Assembly (NCBI GenBank): GCA_963848205.1
Contig: CAWKCV010000003.1
Coordinates: forward strand, 62,001-126,000
Length of the DNA stretch: 64,000 nt
Reading direction: 5' to 3'
Source of the DNA: BOG-908 sp963848205
Lineage (GTDB): Bacteria; Pseudomonadota; Alphaproteobacteria; Acetobacterales; Acetobacteraceae
Shown here: piece after piece, positions 7,847 to 18,800 of the stretch
Numbering within the stretch: position 1 is the first letter of the stretch
Layout of the letters: every line of letters begins with the position of its first letter
The notes under the pieces: generated by a model
Databases searched by the model: none
What the model was told of the DNA's origin: nothing
Seen by the model: the letters and a program-made list of their open reading frames with translations, nothing else
Position numbers and translations under genes: made by a program

Positions 7847-10039
7847 TCATTGGGACACCAGGATACGCACCGCGGCGGAAGCTCCCTGCTGCAGCGGCAG
7901 ACGCACGCGAAATCGGTGCATGCCCCGCACCAACGGCCAATAGAGCGGCGAAGCAGGATCGGCTACCGCGTAATCCTGACCGTCCACCTGCCACACGATC
8001 TGCGTCACACCCGGCGCCACCCGCGCGCGGAGCGCCAGGCGGTTCATCTCCGGCGGTACTTCGGGGTTGAGCCAAACGCGCGTGTCGGGCGCTGGAGCAA
8101 TCACGGACAGCGATGGCCCGTCCTGCGCCGCCCGTGCGACGGCGGGAACGAGCGGCAGCGACTCCGTCAGGCGGGACGCACACGCGCCTGCCGCACCGGT
8201 GGTGCACAACTCGACCGGGCCCTGGTGCGCCGGCGCCGCGAAGCCGCCGGCGGTAAGGTCCCCGCGCGTTGTGCGGTGCAGGTGCAGCAGCACCGCCTGC
8301 GCCAGGTCGGCAGCCGATTGCGCGCCGCCTAGCCTGGTCATCGGGCCGGCATCCGCACGCCCGACCCAGACGCCCACCTCGTATTCCTGCGACCAGGCGA
8401 CCACCCACGCGTCGCGGTAGCCCTGCGACGTGCCCGTTTTCAGCGCCACCTCGAACGGGTATTCGACCGAGCCATAACGCTGGAAGCTCGGTAGCCTGGC
8501 CATCGGATCGGACAGGAACAGCCCGATCTGCCGCGCCGCATCCTGTGCGATGAGCAGGCGGGGTGCCGCGCGTGCCTGGCCCTCGTACCAGGCGAGTTCC
8601 GCATCCTGCCCGTCCTCCGCCAATGTGGCGTAGGCGCGCATCAGCCGGTCCAGGCTCGTGGGCAGCGAGCCGATCGCCAGCGACAACCCGAACCGGTCCG
8701 CGCTGCCGTCCAGGTCGGTCAGGCCGAGCGCACGCAGATTGTCGAACATGCGTTGCAGGCCGACGCGGCGCAGCAGCGTCACCGCCGGCACGTTCCGCGA
8801 ATTCGCCAGCGCCTGCCTGGGCAGAATGTCACCGAGGAACACGCCGTCCGCATTGCCGATGCCGGCGCTGATATCCGGCAAATCCTGTATCACCTGCGCC
8901 GGCGAGAGCACGCCACGCTGCAGTGCCAGCGCATAGATGAACGGCTTGAGCGTGCTGCCCGGCGAGCGCTCGGCTTGGGTGAAATCGATCCGCCCGGCCG
9001 GCAGACTGTCGAATCCCGCAGACCCGATCGACGCAAGCACCCGCCGATCGTGCCGGCTGACGACCATCAACGCCACCTGCTGCGCACCATCGTTACGCCA
9101 TTGTGCCAGACGTTCGCCTGCCATTCTGGCGAGTTCGCCTTGCAGATCGAGATCCATCTCGCATCTGACGATCGGGTCCGCACCGGGGCTGCTGCGGCCG
9201 GCGAGCAGGCGCCGCATGTGCAACAGCGCGTGCATGGCCACCATCGGCCGCGACGGCGCCGAGGCGATCTGCAACGCCGCGAGTTGCGCCCGCGCCGTCT
9301 GCAGCTCGTCCGATGGTATGACGCCCTGTGCCGAAAGCACGCCCAGAATGCGCCCTGCACGCTGCCGCGACGCCGCAAGCCCGGCGGAATGCAACGGATT
9401 GAGCCGGCCAGGCGCGTGTGGCACGGCCGATAACAGCGCGATCTCCGCCCAGCTCAAATCCGCCACGGGTTTGCCAAAATACCAGCGTGCAGCATGGCCG
9501 ATGCCGTGGCTGCCATTCGCATAGGGCACCAGGCGCAGATACTGGATCAGCACCGCATCGCGCCCGTACCGCCATGTCAGCGCCAACGCGGTGCCGGCCT
9601 CGACCGCCTTGTTCCACAGCGTGCGCGCCTCGGGATGCTGCATGCGCGCCACCTGCATCGCAATCGTCGACGCGCCGGAACGTTCGCGATGCAGATGCTG
9701 CAATATCGCCCGCAGCACGGCGCGCGCGTCCACGCCCGGATGCTCCGCAAACCGCCTGTCCTCCAGCGCCAGCGTCGCACGCGCAACACGATCGGGCACC
9801 GCCGGCAGTGCCCAGTAGCCGTAATCCGTTCGCCCGTCTTGCACATTGCCGAACTGCGCGAGGAATGCGCCGTGGCGATCGGTCAGGATCGGGGTTGCGG
9901 TCAAGCCGTCCAGATGCGCGCGTTGCACGACATTGAAGATGTAGAAAGCGCAGATAACGACAGTAAGGAAGCAAGCAGTTCTTCTTTTCAAAAAAGCAGG
10001 CCTTCCTTCCTCACTGTCCGACAACGACACGCAAGCCAT
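7847..10039 (-). CDS. pbpC: Penicillin-binding protein 1C
   Basis: Bifunctional peptidoglycan synthase anchored in the inner membrane. 730 residues from ATG 10039: TM about 23-38 (FLTVVICAFYIFNVV), glycosyltransferase 51 with catalytic Glu93 in ALEDRRFAEHPG, transpeptidase Ser362 in SPGSTLKPFIYAL, SRN in ANSRNVP, KTGTSQGYRDAW, and a C-terminal BiPBP_C beta domain (about 660-730) that marks 1C. It overlaps the A2M gene by 29 bp. A TTG inside the repeat (MLKRR-type start near 9988), behind GGAAGG, is an alternative start that would drop the odd N-terminus encoded by the repeat. PbpC-A2M pairs are a recognised periplasmic association. Confidence 0.93.
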   Translation of the reverse strand: MACVSLSDSEEGRPAFLKRRTACFLTVVICAFYIFNVVQRAHLDGLTATPILTDRHGAFLAQFGNVQDGRTDYGYWALPAVPDRVARATLALEDRRFAEHPGVDARAVLRAILQHLHRERSGASTIAMQVARMQHPEARTLWNKAVEAGTALALTWRYGRDAVLIQYLRLVPYANGSHGIGHAARWYFGKPVADLSWAEIALLSAVPHAPGRLNPLHSAGLAASRQRAGRILGVLSAQGVIPSDELQTARAQLAALQIASAPSRPMVAMHALLHMRRLLAGRSSPGADPIVRCEMDLDLQGELARMAGERLAQWRNDGAQQVALMVVSRHDRRVLASIGSAGFDSLPAGRIDFTQAERSPGSTLKPFIYALALQRGVLSPAQVIQDLPDISAGIGNADGVFLGDILPRQALANSRNVPAVTLLRRVGLQRMFDNLRALGLTDLDGSADRFGLSLAIGSLPTSLDRLMRAYATLAEDGQDAELAWYEGQARAAPRLLIAQDAARQIGLFLSDPMARLPSFQRYGSVEYPFEVALKTGTSQGYRDAWVVAWSQEYEVGVWVGRADAGPMTRLGGAQSAADLAQAVLLHLHRTTRGDLTAGGFAAPAHQGPVELCTTGAAGACASRLTESLPLVPAVARAAQDGPSLSVIAPAPDTRVWLNPEVPPEMNRLALRARVAPGVTQIVWQVDGQDYAVADPASPLYWPLVRGMHRFRVRLPLQQGASAAVRILVSQ
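9967..10010 (+). repeat. AT-rich dispersed palindrome, copy 2 (A2M-pbpC junction)
   Basis: GCAAGCAGTTCTTCTTTT then CAAAAAAGCAGGCCTTCC. Core of the family without the CAAAAAACTTTT tail. It lies wholly inside the N-terminal codons of pbpC and next to the A2M stop. Confidence 0.75.
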
Positions 10040-13000
10040 CGCTGCTCCCGTAAACCCCCTCCTGATACATCGTCTCGATCCGCGCCGGCGGCTGCGTGAA
10101 GCTGCCGGCGACCGTCGCGCGCATGCGCGTCCGGAACGTCAAAGTGCCAGCCGACAAGGTCTGATACACCGCCAGCACTTCGTCATCGCCATACGCTGCG
10201 TAATCCGGCATTTCGCTGGGTGCCGCCGAGGGTGCCGCGTCGGCCGGCGACGTCGCCAGATTGGGGTTGAGCGGCTCCATCCCCGCAGGCAGCGGCAGGC
10301 GCAGCGCCACGTTGGTGCGCGCTTCGGGGTTCACCATCTCGTCGGCCTCCTCCACCACGTCGCCCCTGGCCACATGGATCGCGCCGTCCGTACCCGGCTC
10401 CAGCAGCCGCATCGGGCCGGTGGCCGGCACCAGGAACAGCCGGCGGCCGGCCACGAAACCATGCGCGGCCGCCTGCGCCTCGCTGCCCAGGCCGGTCGGC
10501 ACGTAGGTGGTGTCCGTCAACACGGACAACGCACTGTCGCCCCCGGCCGTGCTCACCGTGATCGGGCCGGGTGCGCGCGTGGCCGCCTGTTGCAGCGGCG
10601 TGCTCGCCGAAATCGTGCCGCTGTGCGGCGCCGGCTGGCCGGGCAAGGTGAAGCTGACCGGAATGTCCGCACCAGGACGCTGCCAGCTGGCGGCGAGCGC
10701 GCGCAAGGCGCTGGCCGTGGCATTTGTGCTGCCCCAGCCGTCGGAGTCGGCAATCCGCAGCAGACCGTCGCGCAGCAGGCCGAGCCGCTTCTCGTGCGGG
10801 CTCACGATCGCCACCGCGCGCGTCACGTCGGCCAGGCCACGCGCTTCGGAGGGCAGGATCAGCGGATCCGCCGGTTCGTCGGTCAGGCCGCCATACACCA
10901 CCTGACCGTCGCGCAGCCGTGTCTGCACCCGCTGCCACATCTCCTCCTGCAGCCCGGGCAGCACGGCGTGGTCAGCCGTCGGCAGCTTGTCCAACGCCAC
11001 GATCACCTCGGCCAGCAACTCGCTCGCCAGCACCACGGCACGGCGCGCAAGCTCGCTGGCATAAGCCGGCTGCAGGTCGCCGGCCTCGGCAAGCGCCCAG
11101 AGCGAGGCCGCACGTTCACGGACCGCCTCGCGCGCGAACAGATGCGGATAGTCCGAGCGCAGCGCCTGCTCCAGCACGTGCTGCAGCCGGCCGCGCATCG
11201 CGTGGTCCACCGGCAAACCCGCCTGCTCGGCCTGCACCGCGAAGTCCAGCGCCCAGGCGGTCAGCAATACCGAGCCGGTCGTATGCGGCCAATAGGCCAC
11301 CAGCCCGTCCGCATCGGTGTTGGCCGCGATCTCGGCCAGGGTGGAAGCCACGTCGGTGCCGACGCGGTCACCCGCGCCGACTGCGTTCAAAATCGGCAGA
11401 TACGGTCTCAGCGCCAGCTCGGACCCTGCCAGCGCGATGCGCTGTTCGGTGCAGCCGAACGGGTATTCCAGCAGATAATGCAGGCCGGCGACGATGCGGA
11501 CCAGCAGCGGGTCGGCGGCAACGGTCACGCTGCGCTGGTAGGTGCCGGGGCGGGCGGTGTCGGTCAGCGCCGGAATCGTCCGGGTGGCGTGCGCGGCCAA
11601 GAGGGAGGTGGCGCGCTCGTGCAGCACCGGGCGGTCGGGGCGTACCGGCAGGCTCAGCTCGGCCGCGTCGCCCGCGCCATCGCCATCGCGCTTCAGCGTG
11701 AACCGCAAAACGGTCTCGCCGGCGGCGTCCCGCGGCACGCTCACGCCGAAGCCGAGGCGGGCCGGGTGCCCGGCATCCCACGCGAACGGCTGGCGGGCCG
11801 GTCCGATCGCTTGCAGGCCTCTGAACCACGCGATCGCCGTGCCGGGGCCGCCAGCACCTTCCACCAGCCGGCCGATGACGGTCGCGGTGAACGCGTCACC
11901 CGGTCGGACGAAGCGCGGCAGCACCGGCTGCGCGATCAGCGGCAGGCGTATCCGCATGCTCCCGGTGCCGGCGCCGAAGCGGTCCGGTCCGCTGATCGCC
12001 TTGGCCCGCAGCATGTAAACGGTGAGCGTGTCGGGCAGCTTGACGTGGATGCGCGCGGTGCCGTCCGCACCCACATGCACACGCGGCACATACAGCGGCA
12101 CCGGGGTGAAATTGCGCCGTACGGAGATGTTCTCCGTGCCGCGGTCCCCGCCTGCGCCGCCGCCCGTCGCCTCGCTGAGCGGGATGATGCCGAACGCCAT
12201 GTTGCGCGAATCGCGCGCCACCATGCGGCTCGGCCGCTGGACGATGAAGTCCGGCAGCGGATCGAGCCGCTGTTCCTTGGCAAGCGACAACACCGCCTGA
12301 TCGACCATCCACACCGTGGCTTCGCCGGCGATCGGGTGGCCGGCCGCATCCGCCAGATGCAGCGTCAAATCCACCTCCTGCGCCGGCCGCGCGCTGGCCG
12401 GCGCCTCGAACGTCACGCGTACCTGGTTCTCGACCGGCGCCACCGTCAGCCATGCCGTGGACGCCACCGTCGTGGGCTTGCCCTGGTCGAACGGCGCGCC
12501 CGCCGCGGGGCCCGGGCCCTGCAGGCGGCCACGCATCAGCAGCACGTGCACCGCCAGCTTCGGCATTTGCGGCTTGCGGATCGGCACCCGCACGCGGCCG
12601 TAGCCATGCGTCACGTCGATCCACTGATAGCTGAACGGGCCCTCCGGCTCCTCGGTCACCACCAGGGCGCGCGCCGTCTGGAACGGGCTCTGCACCACCA
12701 GTGTCGCCGTCTCTCCCGGCGCATAGGCGGCCTTGTCGGGCGTCAGCGTCATCGTCTGTGCCGGCGGCTGGGCCCAGGTGACAGGCGTCTCGCCCGCCAC
12801 GAAACTGTCCACCCGCACCGTCTGCGCCCGCCCGGCCTGGTCGGACGCGGTCAGCTCCACGATATACACGCCCGATTCTTTGGCATCGAAATGCAGCGTG
12901 CTGGCCGCCGTCCCGCTGGTGATCTGGCGTTCCACGATCGTCCGGTCGATCACCTGGGTGTCGTATTTCGCCGCCCCCGAAGCGAAGTCGCTGGCCTGCA

Positions 13001-15800
13001 GCACCGCGTTCCAGCCGCGCCGTATCAGCCGCGCCGTCATCTTCAGCCCGGCCGACGGATGGCCTTCGCCGTCCAGCGCCACCACCTCCGGCGCGATCTC
13101 GCCGGCATGGTCGATATAACGGGCCAGCTTCACGCCCAGCACGAAAGGCGGCAGGGCGACCACGTGCTGCACGCTGCGCACCTGGATATCGTCGTCGCCG
13201 GTCACGGTGGCTTCCACCACATATTCGCGCGGCTGGGCGGTCGGCTCGATCGTCGGGTCGAGCACCAACTGCGCCGAACCGCCCGCATCGGTCTTCACCG
13301 CGCGTGTCAGCACCGGGGTGGAGCGGAAATCGGTGTCGCCGGAAAACCGGCTGTCCGACGAGAAGGCAAAGCCGTCCTGGCCCGGCGGCGACCATACATG
13401 AGGGAACTGCGTGACGGTCCAGGCCACCGGGCGGTCCGAGACCAGCCCGCCGGCGAACCAGCGCGCCAGCAAATCCACGCCGAACGGGCGGTCCAGCGGC
13501 ACGGTCTGCTTGCCCGTCAGCAGCACTTCGAAGGTCGGCAGGCGATAGGCCTCTTTCTTGAAGCTCATCGCCCCGCAGGTGGCGCGGTCGCGGTCCGGCT
13601 GGAACACCACGCTGTAATCGCCGGTCGCGTCCGTCTTGGCGTCGAACGCCACATGGAAACCGCCGACATCGTCGAGGGTGGCCGGCAGCTTCCATTGCTG
13701 GTTGTCCGGCCCGGTGACGATCACCGTGCCTTGGCCGCTGGCATACGACAGCGCGCCGGCCTGCCAGTCGCGTATCATGCCGGCAATCATCGGGTGCTCT
13801 TCCGGGCGGTAGATCGGGCGCTCGGTGAACACGTGGCACAGCAGCTTCTTCTGTTCCCCGCGATTGCGCGTGTTGCCGGAGGCCGCCCAGCCGAGCCAGC
13901 TTCCGGCGCCACGGCCCCAGCCGCCCTGCGTGTAGGCGGGCGGGCCATGAAGCGGGTCGAACACCAGCGTATCGGCGCCCTTGCTGACCACCACGCGGCT
14001 GAGCGCATGCGTCGCCTGGCCGGGCTCGTGCTCGGGCACGGTCCAGGTGAAGTCGCCATGCGCGTCGGTATGGCCGCGGGCCAGGCTGGCCATGCTGCCA
14101 TCCTGCTGCGTCTCCTGCAGCTCGATGTCCACGCCGGAGACCGGCCGCGCGGTCGCCAGCGACGTGACCGCAAAGCGCACCCGCCGGTCTTCCTCGATGG
14201 TGGTCAGGCTGAGATCGGTCACCTGCACGCGCAGCCAATGCCGCTGCCTTGCATCGACCTGGCGCAGGCCGAACAGATAGGTGCCCGGCTGGCGCGCGCC
14301 GGCGATCCCGGCCAGGAAAGGCGCTGCGTCCAGCCCGAATTTCTGCTCCAGCCCGCCCGGCGTGGCCGGCAGGTCCGCCAGTGTGGAGACCGACGGCGAA
14401 CCCATCGCGCCGATCCGCATCGCCATGTCGCCGGCGCCGATGGGGCCGGGCTGGTCCCACGGCGCAGGCTCGCGGCCAGGCAATGGCGGGGCCGTCGCGT
14501 CGCTGGTCACCAGCCCGGCCGCCGGAAATGGCCAGAAATCGCGTGACAACGGGTCGATCGGATGAATCCGCAGGTCCGCCTTGGCGTAACCCTGGCCGCG
14601 CAACGGCACCATCTGCGGCCCGTACCGCTCGATGATCCCCTGCGCGGCATCCCAGCGCAGGTCCGGCGGCGGTGCTGCGAACGCGAAACTCTGGTCCGCC
14701 ATCGCCGCCAACGCCCGGCCGCGCGTGTCGTGCAGGCTGCCGGGCTGCACCGAAAGCGCATAGACCGTCGCCGGCTTGAACGCGCCGCCGACATGCAGCG
14801 TGTTCCCGTCCGATGCCGCCGTCAGGCCGTCCACATGCGGCGAGATTCGCAGCACGTCCCGCGCGCGGACCACATCCAGCGTTTCGGGCGCCGCGGTGAA
14901 CACCAGGTCGATGCCCCTTGCAGGGCTTGCCGCCGGGCTGGCCGAGCCGTCCTGCTCGGGCGCGCAAGTACGCACCCCGTCCGCGGCGTCCACGGTGGAG
15001 CGGCCGAAGCCGGACGCGCACGAGGCGGCCATGAAGACAAACGGCGCGGCGCTGTGCAGCCGCGTCTCGAACACCGGCGCGTCCAGCCCCGGCACGTCCG
15101 ACAGGCGCAATCGCAACAGGGCCACCTGGCCGTCCGCCACCGGCCGGTGCAGCACCACGACCACCACCTGCTTGTCACCCCGCGCCGCGCGCTCGCCGGG
15201 AGAGAGATCGAAATCCTGCGCGGTCAACAGCGTCGCGCCCGCCGCGGTGATGCCGGGCGCAGGCCGAAGCTCGATGGTCAGCAGGCGTGCAAGCGCGTCC
15301 GTATCCACCGGGCCGGGAAACGTGAGCGCGATCCGGTCCAGATCGACCACCCCCGCACCGGTGTCGGACGGGCCGGTCGCCACCGGCACCGGCAACAGCG
15401 GCACCAGCACCGTCGCATGCGTGCCCACGGCCACCCGCACCCTGCGCAGCGCCTGCCACGGCTCGGCGGGACGGAACTGCAACACGCGCCGGCCGAGCCA
15501 TTGCCAGGCGCCGGGCGTGGCCGGTTGCAGCGTGACGTAATGCTGCGGCTGGTCCTCCGGGCCGCCGGCGGCAGGGCCGGTGTCGGCGGTGAAGAAAACG
15601 GTGACAGGGTCCCATTCGCGCAGGAAATGGTCGGGGATGATGCGTGTGCCGTCGGCGCGGGCGGGGTGGTCCTGGGCTGCTGCGGTTTGGGTGGCGATTA
15701 GGAGGAGGAGAGCAAGCAGGCAGTCCTTTTTTGAAAAGAAGGACCAAAAAACCTTTGCTTTCTGGGGCGCTTTGGTTTGGGCATTCGCTTTTTGGTTCAT
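10011..15800 (-). CDS. Bacterial alpha-2-macroglobulin, thioester-containing
   Basis: Large periplasmic protease trap, YfhM-like but longer: 1929 residues against about 1650. Signal-like N-terminus with hydrophobic core DCLLALLLLIATQTAAAQ (about 26-43) and an AAA-Q signal peptidase I site; no lipobox Cys, so probably soluble. MG-domain motif FTERPIYRPEEHP lies near residue 660. The thioester GCTEQ has Cys1450 and Gln1453, so it should be reactive, followed by the alpha-helical thioester domain and a receptor-like C-terminus. The start overlaps the stop of the 1702-residue gene (ATGA). The first 35 residues come partly from a copy of the dispersed repeat. Confidence 0.92.
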   Translation of the reverse strand: MNQKANAQTKAPQKAKVFWSFFSKKDCLLALLLLIATQTAAAQDHPARADGTRIIPDHFLREWDPVTVFFTADTGPAAGGPEDQPQHYVTLQPATPGAWQWLGRRVLQFRPAEPWQALRRVRVAVGTHATVLVPLLPVPVATGPSDTGAGVVDLDRIALTFPGPVDTDALARLLTIELRPAPGITAAGATLLTAQDFDLSPGERAARGDKQVVVVVLHRPVADGQVALLRLRLSDVPGLDAPVFETRLHSAAPFVFMAASCASGFGRSTVDAADGVRTCAPEQDGSASPAASPARGIDLVFTAAPETLDVVRARDVLRISPHVDGLTAASDGNTLHVGGAFKPATVYALSVQPGSLHDTRGRALAAMADQSFAFAAPPPDLRWDAAQGIIERYGPQMVPLRGQGYAKADLRIHPIDPLSRDFWPFPAAGLVTSDATAPPLPGREPAPWDQPGPIGAGDMAMRIGAMGSPSVSTLADLPATPGGLEQKFGLDAAPFLAGIAGARQPGTYLFGLRQVDARQRHWLRVQVTDLSLTTIEEDRRVRFAVTSLATARPVSGVDIELQETQQDGSMASLARGHTDAHGDFTWTVPEHEPGQATHALSRVVVSKGADTLVFDPLHGPPAYTQGGWGRGAGSWLGWAASGNTRNRGEQKKLLCHVFTERPIYRPEEHPMIAGMIRDWQAGALSYASGQGTVIVTGPDNQQWKLPATLDDVGGFHVAFDAKTDATGDYSVVFQPDRDRATCGAMSFKKEAYRLPTFEVLLTGKQTVPLDRPFGVDLLARWFAGGLVSDRPVAWTVTQFPHVWSPPGQDGFAFSSDSRFSGDTDFRSTPVLTRAVKTDAGGSAQLVLDPTIEPTAQPREYVVEATVTGDDDIQVRSVQHVVALPPFVLGVKLARYIDHAGEIAPEVVALDGEGHPSAGLKMTARLIRRGWNAVLQASDFASGAAKYDTQVIDRTIVERQITSGTAASTLHFDAKESGVYIVELTASDQAGRAQTVRVDSFVAGETPVTWAQPPAQTMTLTPDKAAYAPGETATLVVQSPFQTARALVVTEEPEGPFSYQWIDVTHGYGRVRVPIRKPQMPKLAVHVLLMRGRLQGPGPAAGAPFDQGKPTTVASTAWLTVAPVENQVRVTFEAPASARPAQEVDLTLHLADAAGHPIAGEATVWMVDQAVLSLAKEQRLDPLPDFIVQRPSRMVARDSRNMAFGIIPLSEATGGGAGGDRGTENISVRRNFTPVPLYVPRVHVGADGTARIHVKLPDTLTVYMLRAKAISGPDRFGAGTGSMRIRLPLIAQPVLPRFVRPGDAFTATVIGRLVEGAGGPGTAIAWFRGLQAIGPARQPFAWDAGHPARLGFGVSVPRDAAGETVLRFTLKRDGDGAGDAAELSLPVRPDRPVLHERATSLLAAHATRTIPALTDTARPGTYQRSVTVAADPLLVRIVAGLHYLLEYPFGCTEQRIALAGSELALRPYLPILNAVGAGDRVGTDVASTLAEIAANTDADGLVAYWPHTTGSVLLTAWALDFAVQAEQAGLPVDHAMRGRLQHVLEQALRSDYPHLFAREAVRERAASLWALAEAGDLQPAYASELARRAVVLASELLAEVIVALDKLPTADHAVLPGLQEEMWQRVQTRLRDGQVVYGGLTDEPADPLILPSEARGLADVTRAVAIVSPHEKRLGLLRDGLLRIADSDGWGSTNATASALRALAASWQRPGADIPVSFTLPGQPAPHSGTISASTPLQQAATRAPGPITVSTAGGDSALSVLTDTTYVPTGLGSEAQAAAHGFVAGRRLFLVPATGPMRLLEPGTDGAIHVARGDVVEEADEMVNPEARTNVALRLPLPAGMEPLNPNLATSPADAAPSAAPSEMPDYAAYGDDEVLAVYQTLSAGTLTFRTRMRATVAGSFTQPPARIETMYQEGVYGSSDGLRVVVGQ
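15711..15763 (+). repeat. AT-rich dispersed palindrome, copy 3 (inside A2M 5' end)
   Basis: AGCAAGCAGGCAGTCCTTTT, TTGAAAAGAAGGACC, then AAAAAACCTTTGC: box with tail. It is in frame in the alpha-2-macroglobulin gene, encoding residues about 13-30, that is the basic part and the beginning of the hydrophobic core of the signal peptide. Confidence 0.85.
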
Positions 15801-18800
15801 GGCTTTTGTCCGGGGGCGGTCAGGCCGGCGAGCGAGCGGTAATATTGCACCACATCGGGGGGCGGAGCGTCGGGCCTGGGTGCCAGGCCGACGATGGCTG
15901 GTTTGATCAGGGTAGCGGGACCGTCTGGCGGCACGCTCGCTTGCAGCACGTAGGCTCCCGCCGGCAGGTCCTTCAGCATCGCGGCGCCCCTGGCCACCTC
16001 GCGCCCGGTGGCGTCCAGAAGGGTCAGCGAAACGTGGTCCGGCTGCGCCTGCACGCCGATGCCGATGCGTTTGGGCGCTGCCAGGGTGAAGCCGAACAAC
16101 ACGCTGTCGCCAGGCGAGGCGGCAACCGCATCGCCCAGGCCGTCACGGGCCGGGTGAACCGGCGCGGCGCTCGCCTCCAGCCTCCCGGACAACGGACCGT
16201 CCTGGGCGGGGATCACCAGCAGATCCGTCGCGCCGGCAGGCACGTAGCGGCTGAACACGGCGCCAGCGGGGAACAGGGCAGGGGTCTCGCCAGCAACCCC
16301 GAGCAGCACGGGGGCGGTGGTGCGCACGCGCAGCAACGCCGGCCCGGCTTGGGTGACCGACAGGCGCATGGCCTCGCCTGCCAACGCCACGCTGCCCGGC
16401 AGTGCCAGCCGGGTCGTCGCCGGTTCAGGCCAGGGCGACGCGCCCGGCCCCTCCAGCCACACGGCCGCCAAGCCCGCTTTATGTTCCAGCGTCAGGCGTC
16501 CCGGCCCGCCAATCTTCAGCCTGGTGCCACGCTGCACCCGCCCATCCTGCGACACAAAGACGCCGCTTGCGTCTCCGGTCACCACCAGCATCTGCCCCGC
16601 ATCGGCCGAAACCGGCAAGTCCAGCGAACCTGCCGCACCAAAGAAGCGCCGGAACAGGCGCGCGGGGCCGATCAGGTCCTCGCGCGGCGACGCATCCTGC
16701 GCCACCGACACGGAGGCTGGCGCCTGGTTCGTGTTGACCAGAAGCAGACCTGGCCAGCGCCCCTCCAGCGTGCGGCTGACCGGCGCCTGCCCGGCCCAGA
16801 CGGTAACCGCATCCTTTCCGGGCCAGCCGGCGACCGCCGCGGTGCCGGGTAGCAGGACCACACGCAGCGCGTGCAGCGCCGGGTCGAGCGCCAGCAGGGT
16901 GGCACTGCCAGCCGGCAGCATCGCGTCCAGGCTTCCGTCCAGCTTGGCGCCCGGCGCTTGCACCAGCGCCACCGGGCGCGCCGTCACGCGCAGTCTGTCG
17001 GCATCGTCCGCCACCCGCAGGCTCGCCGCATCGTCCGAGACGATGGCGATCGCGCCATCGTCGGAGATGCCGCTGGCCGGACCTGGCGCGAACCCCGGCT
17101 GGCCTTGCGCCTCGGCAACCCAGGCCGTGAGCGCACCCATCTCGTGAGGCAGCCCCGCCACCTCGCCCTGCGCGAGCGTGAGGGTGACCGGGCTCAAGGC
17201 AGGACCCGGCGCCAGGCTGATCCGCGCCGGCTTGCTGGCGAGGAGCCAGACATTCGCTGTCTGCGGCGCGATCAACGCCCCCTCCGGCACAAAAGCGGCA
17301 TGACCGGGCCAGGCGCCGACCTCAACCCCGGCATCTCCACCGAGGCGGAGCACGGAAGGCGACGCGACCGCGACGTTCGCCACCGCCAGGTGGTCGGCAA
17401 TGCCGGCGAGTGCCAAGGGCGAGAAGCGCGGTGGCCCGGACGCGGGCGGCAGGCTGGCCAGCCGCACCGCGACCTGCATGGGCGCGTGGCCCTCATCCAG
17501 CGGCCAGACGGACAGCCGCCACACCCCGGCCTGGTTGTCGGCCGGCACTGCCACGACGGGAGCGCGCCCTTGTGCATTGGCCAGGCTGCGCCAGGCACCC
17601 CTGGCATCCTGCCGCTCGAGCGAGACCGCCAGCGGTGACGGCGAGGCCGCACCCGCCACCACCAACTGTCCCGCTGCCGGCTGTTGCAGCGCGAGATGGT
17701 GCAGCAGCCCGCCCGCCAGCTGGAGCGGCACGTCGCCCAGGGTTTCCGGCGGCGCCTCCTGCGGCAGCGACAGGGTCACACTCGTCGCGCTGCCGGCCGG
17801 CCCGGCGGACCCATGATCTTCCTGCTGATCCGGCTGCGCGTCGCTGCCACCCGCCGGGGCCTGCATGGCATCCGGGCCAGGTGCGTCGCCGCTGGCGGCA
17901 TCCTCGTTCTCGGCCGACGGATCGGGTTGCGGTGCGTTGCCCGCCTGGTCGCCGGCGTTGCGCGGCGTCGGCGTCTGGTTGGGAGGCACGGCGCTGTCGA
18001 GGTCCAGCGTGTAAGCGCCGGGTTGCAGCAGGGTTGAGATCGCCACGTTCCAGTCGTCCGCGCGTGCGCCATAACGGCCGAGCACGCGCCCCGCCTGATC
18101 GCGCAGCACAGCGCGCACCGGCACGCCGCCGAAGCTCGTCAGGCTGGCGACACGCGGTTCGGCCACGTTGAAACGGACCTGGCCCGGCAGGTCCACGCTG
18201 GCTGGTATGCCGGGCTGCAACTGGGCGGCTTGCAGGTCGAGCTTATAGTCCAGCCTGTCGTTGCGTCCCTGGCTGCGCGCTTCCAGCCGCCAGGCACCCG
18301 CTTCCAGCAATCCCTTGAACGGCGTGCCACCGGCAATGTGCGCCGCCTGCCGCCCGTCCGCACCGGAAAGCGTCGCATCCATGCCGTCGCTGACCGACAA
18401 GGTGACGTCCGCCGGTGCGGCCAGCGTGAACCGCCAGTCGTCCGGCGTGCGCGGATCGGCCCGTCCCGCCGGTTCGCGCCACGTAAAATCCTGCGGCGTG
18501 CCGAACGGCAGCGCATGCGGCCCATGGCCGGCGAGCTTGGGCGCCGGCACGATCTGCGTGAGCCGGATCACCGCCCGCGCGTCGGTGGCCTGCGGCATCA
18601 CCAGCAGCCGGGTGCGCCCGGCCGGCAGATCCTGCGTCGTGTCCTGCAACGGCGCGCTCACCGCCAGCGGCCAGCCGTCGGCATCCTCCAGCCGCGCCTC
18701 GAACACGCGCTCCAGGCCCAGCAACTCCAGCCGGTAGGAGCCCGCCTGCCTGACGTCGATCGGCACCAGCAGACCCGATCCCGCTTCCATCGTGGCCCGC

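Noticed and set aside
10374..14546. A 1390-codon open frame on the plus strand
   Set aside because: It is exactly antisense to the alpha-2-macroglobulin gene. Its Arg/His/Gly-rich composition is the usual mirror of a high-GC gene and shows no family motif.
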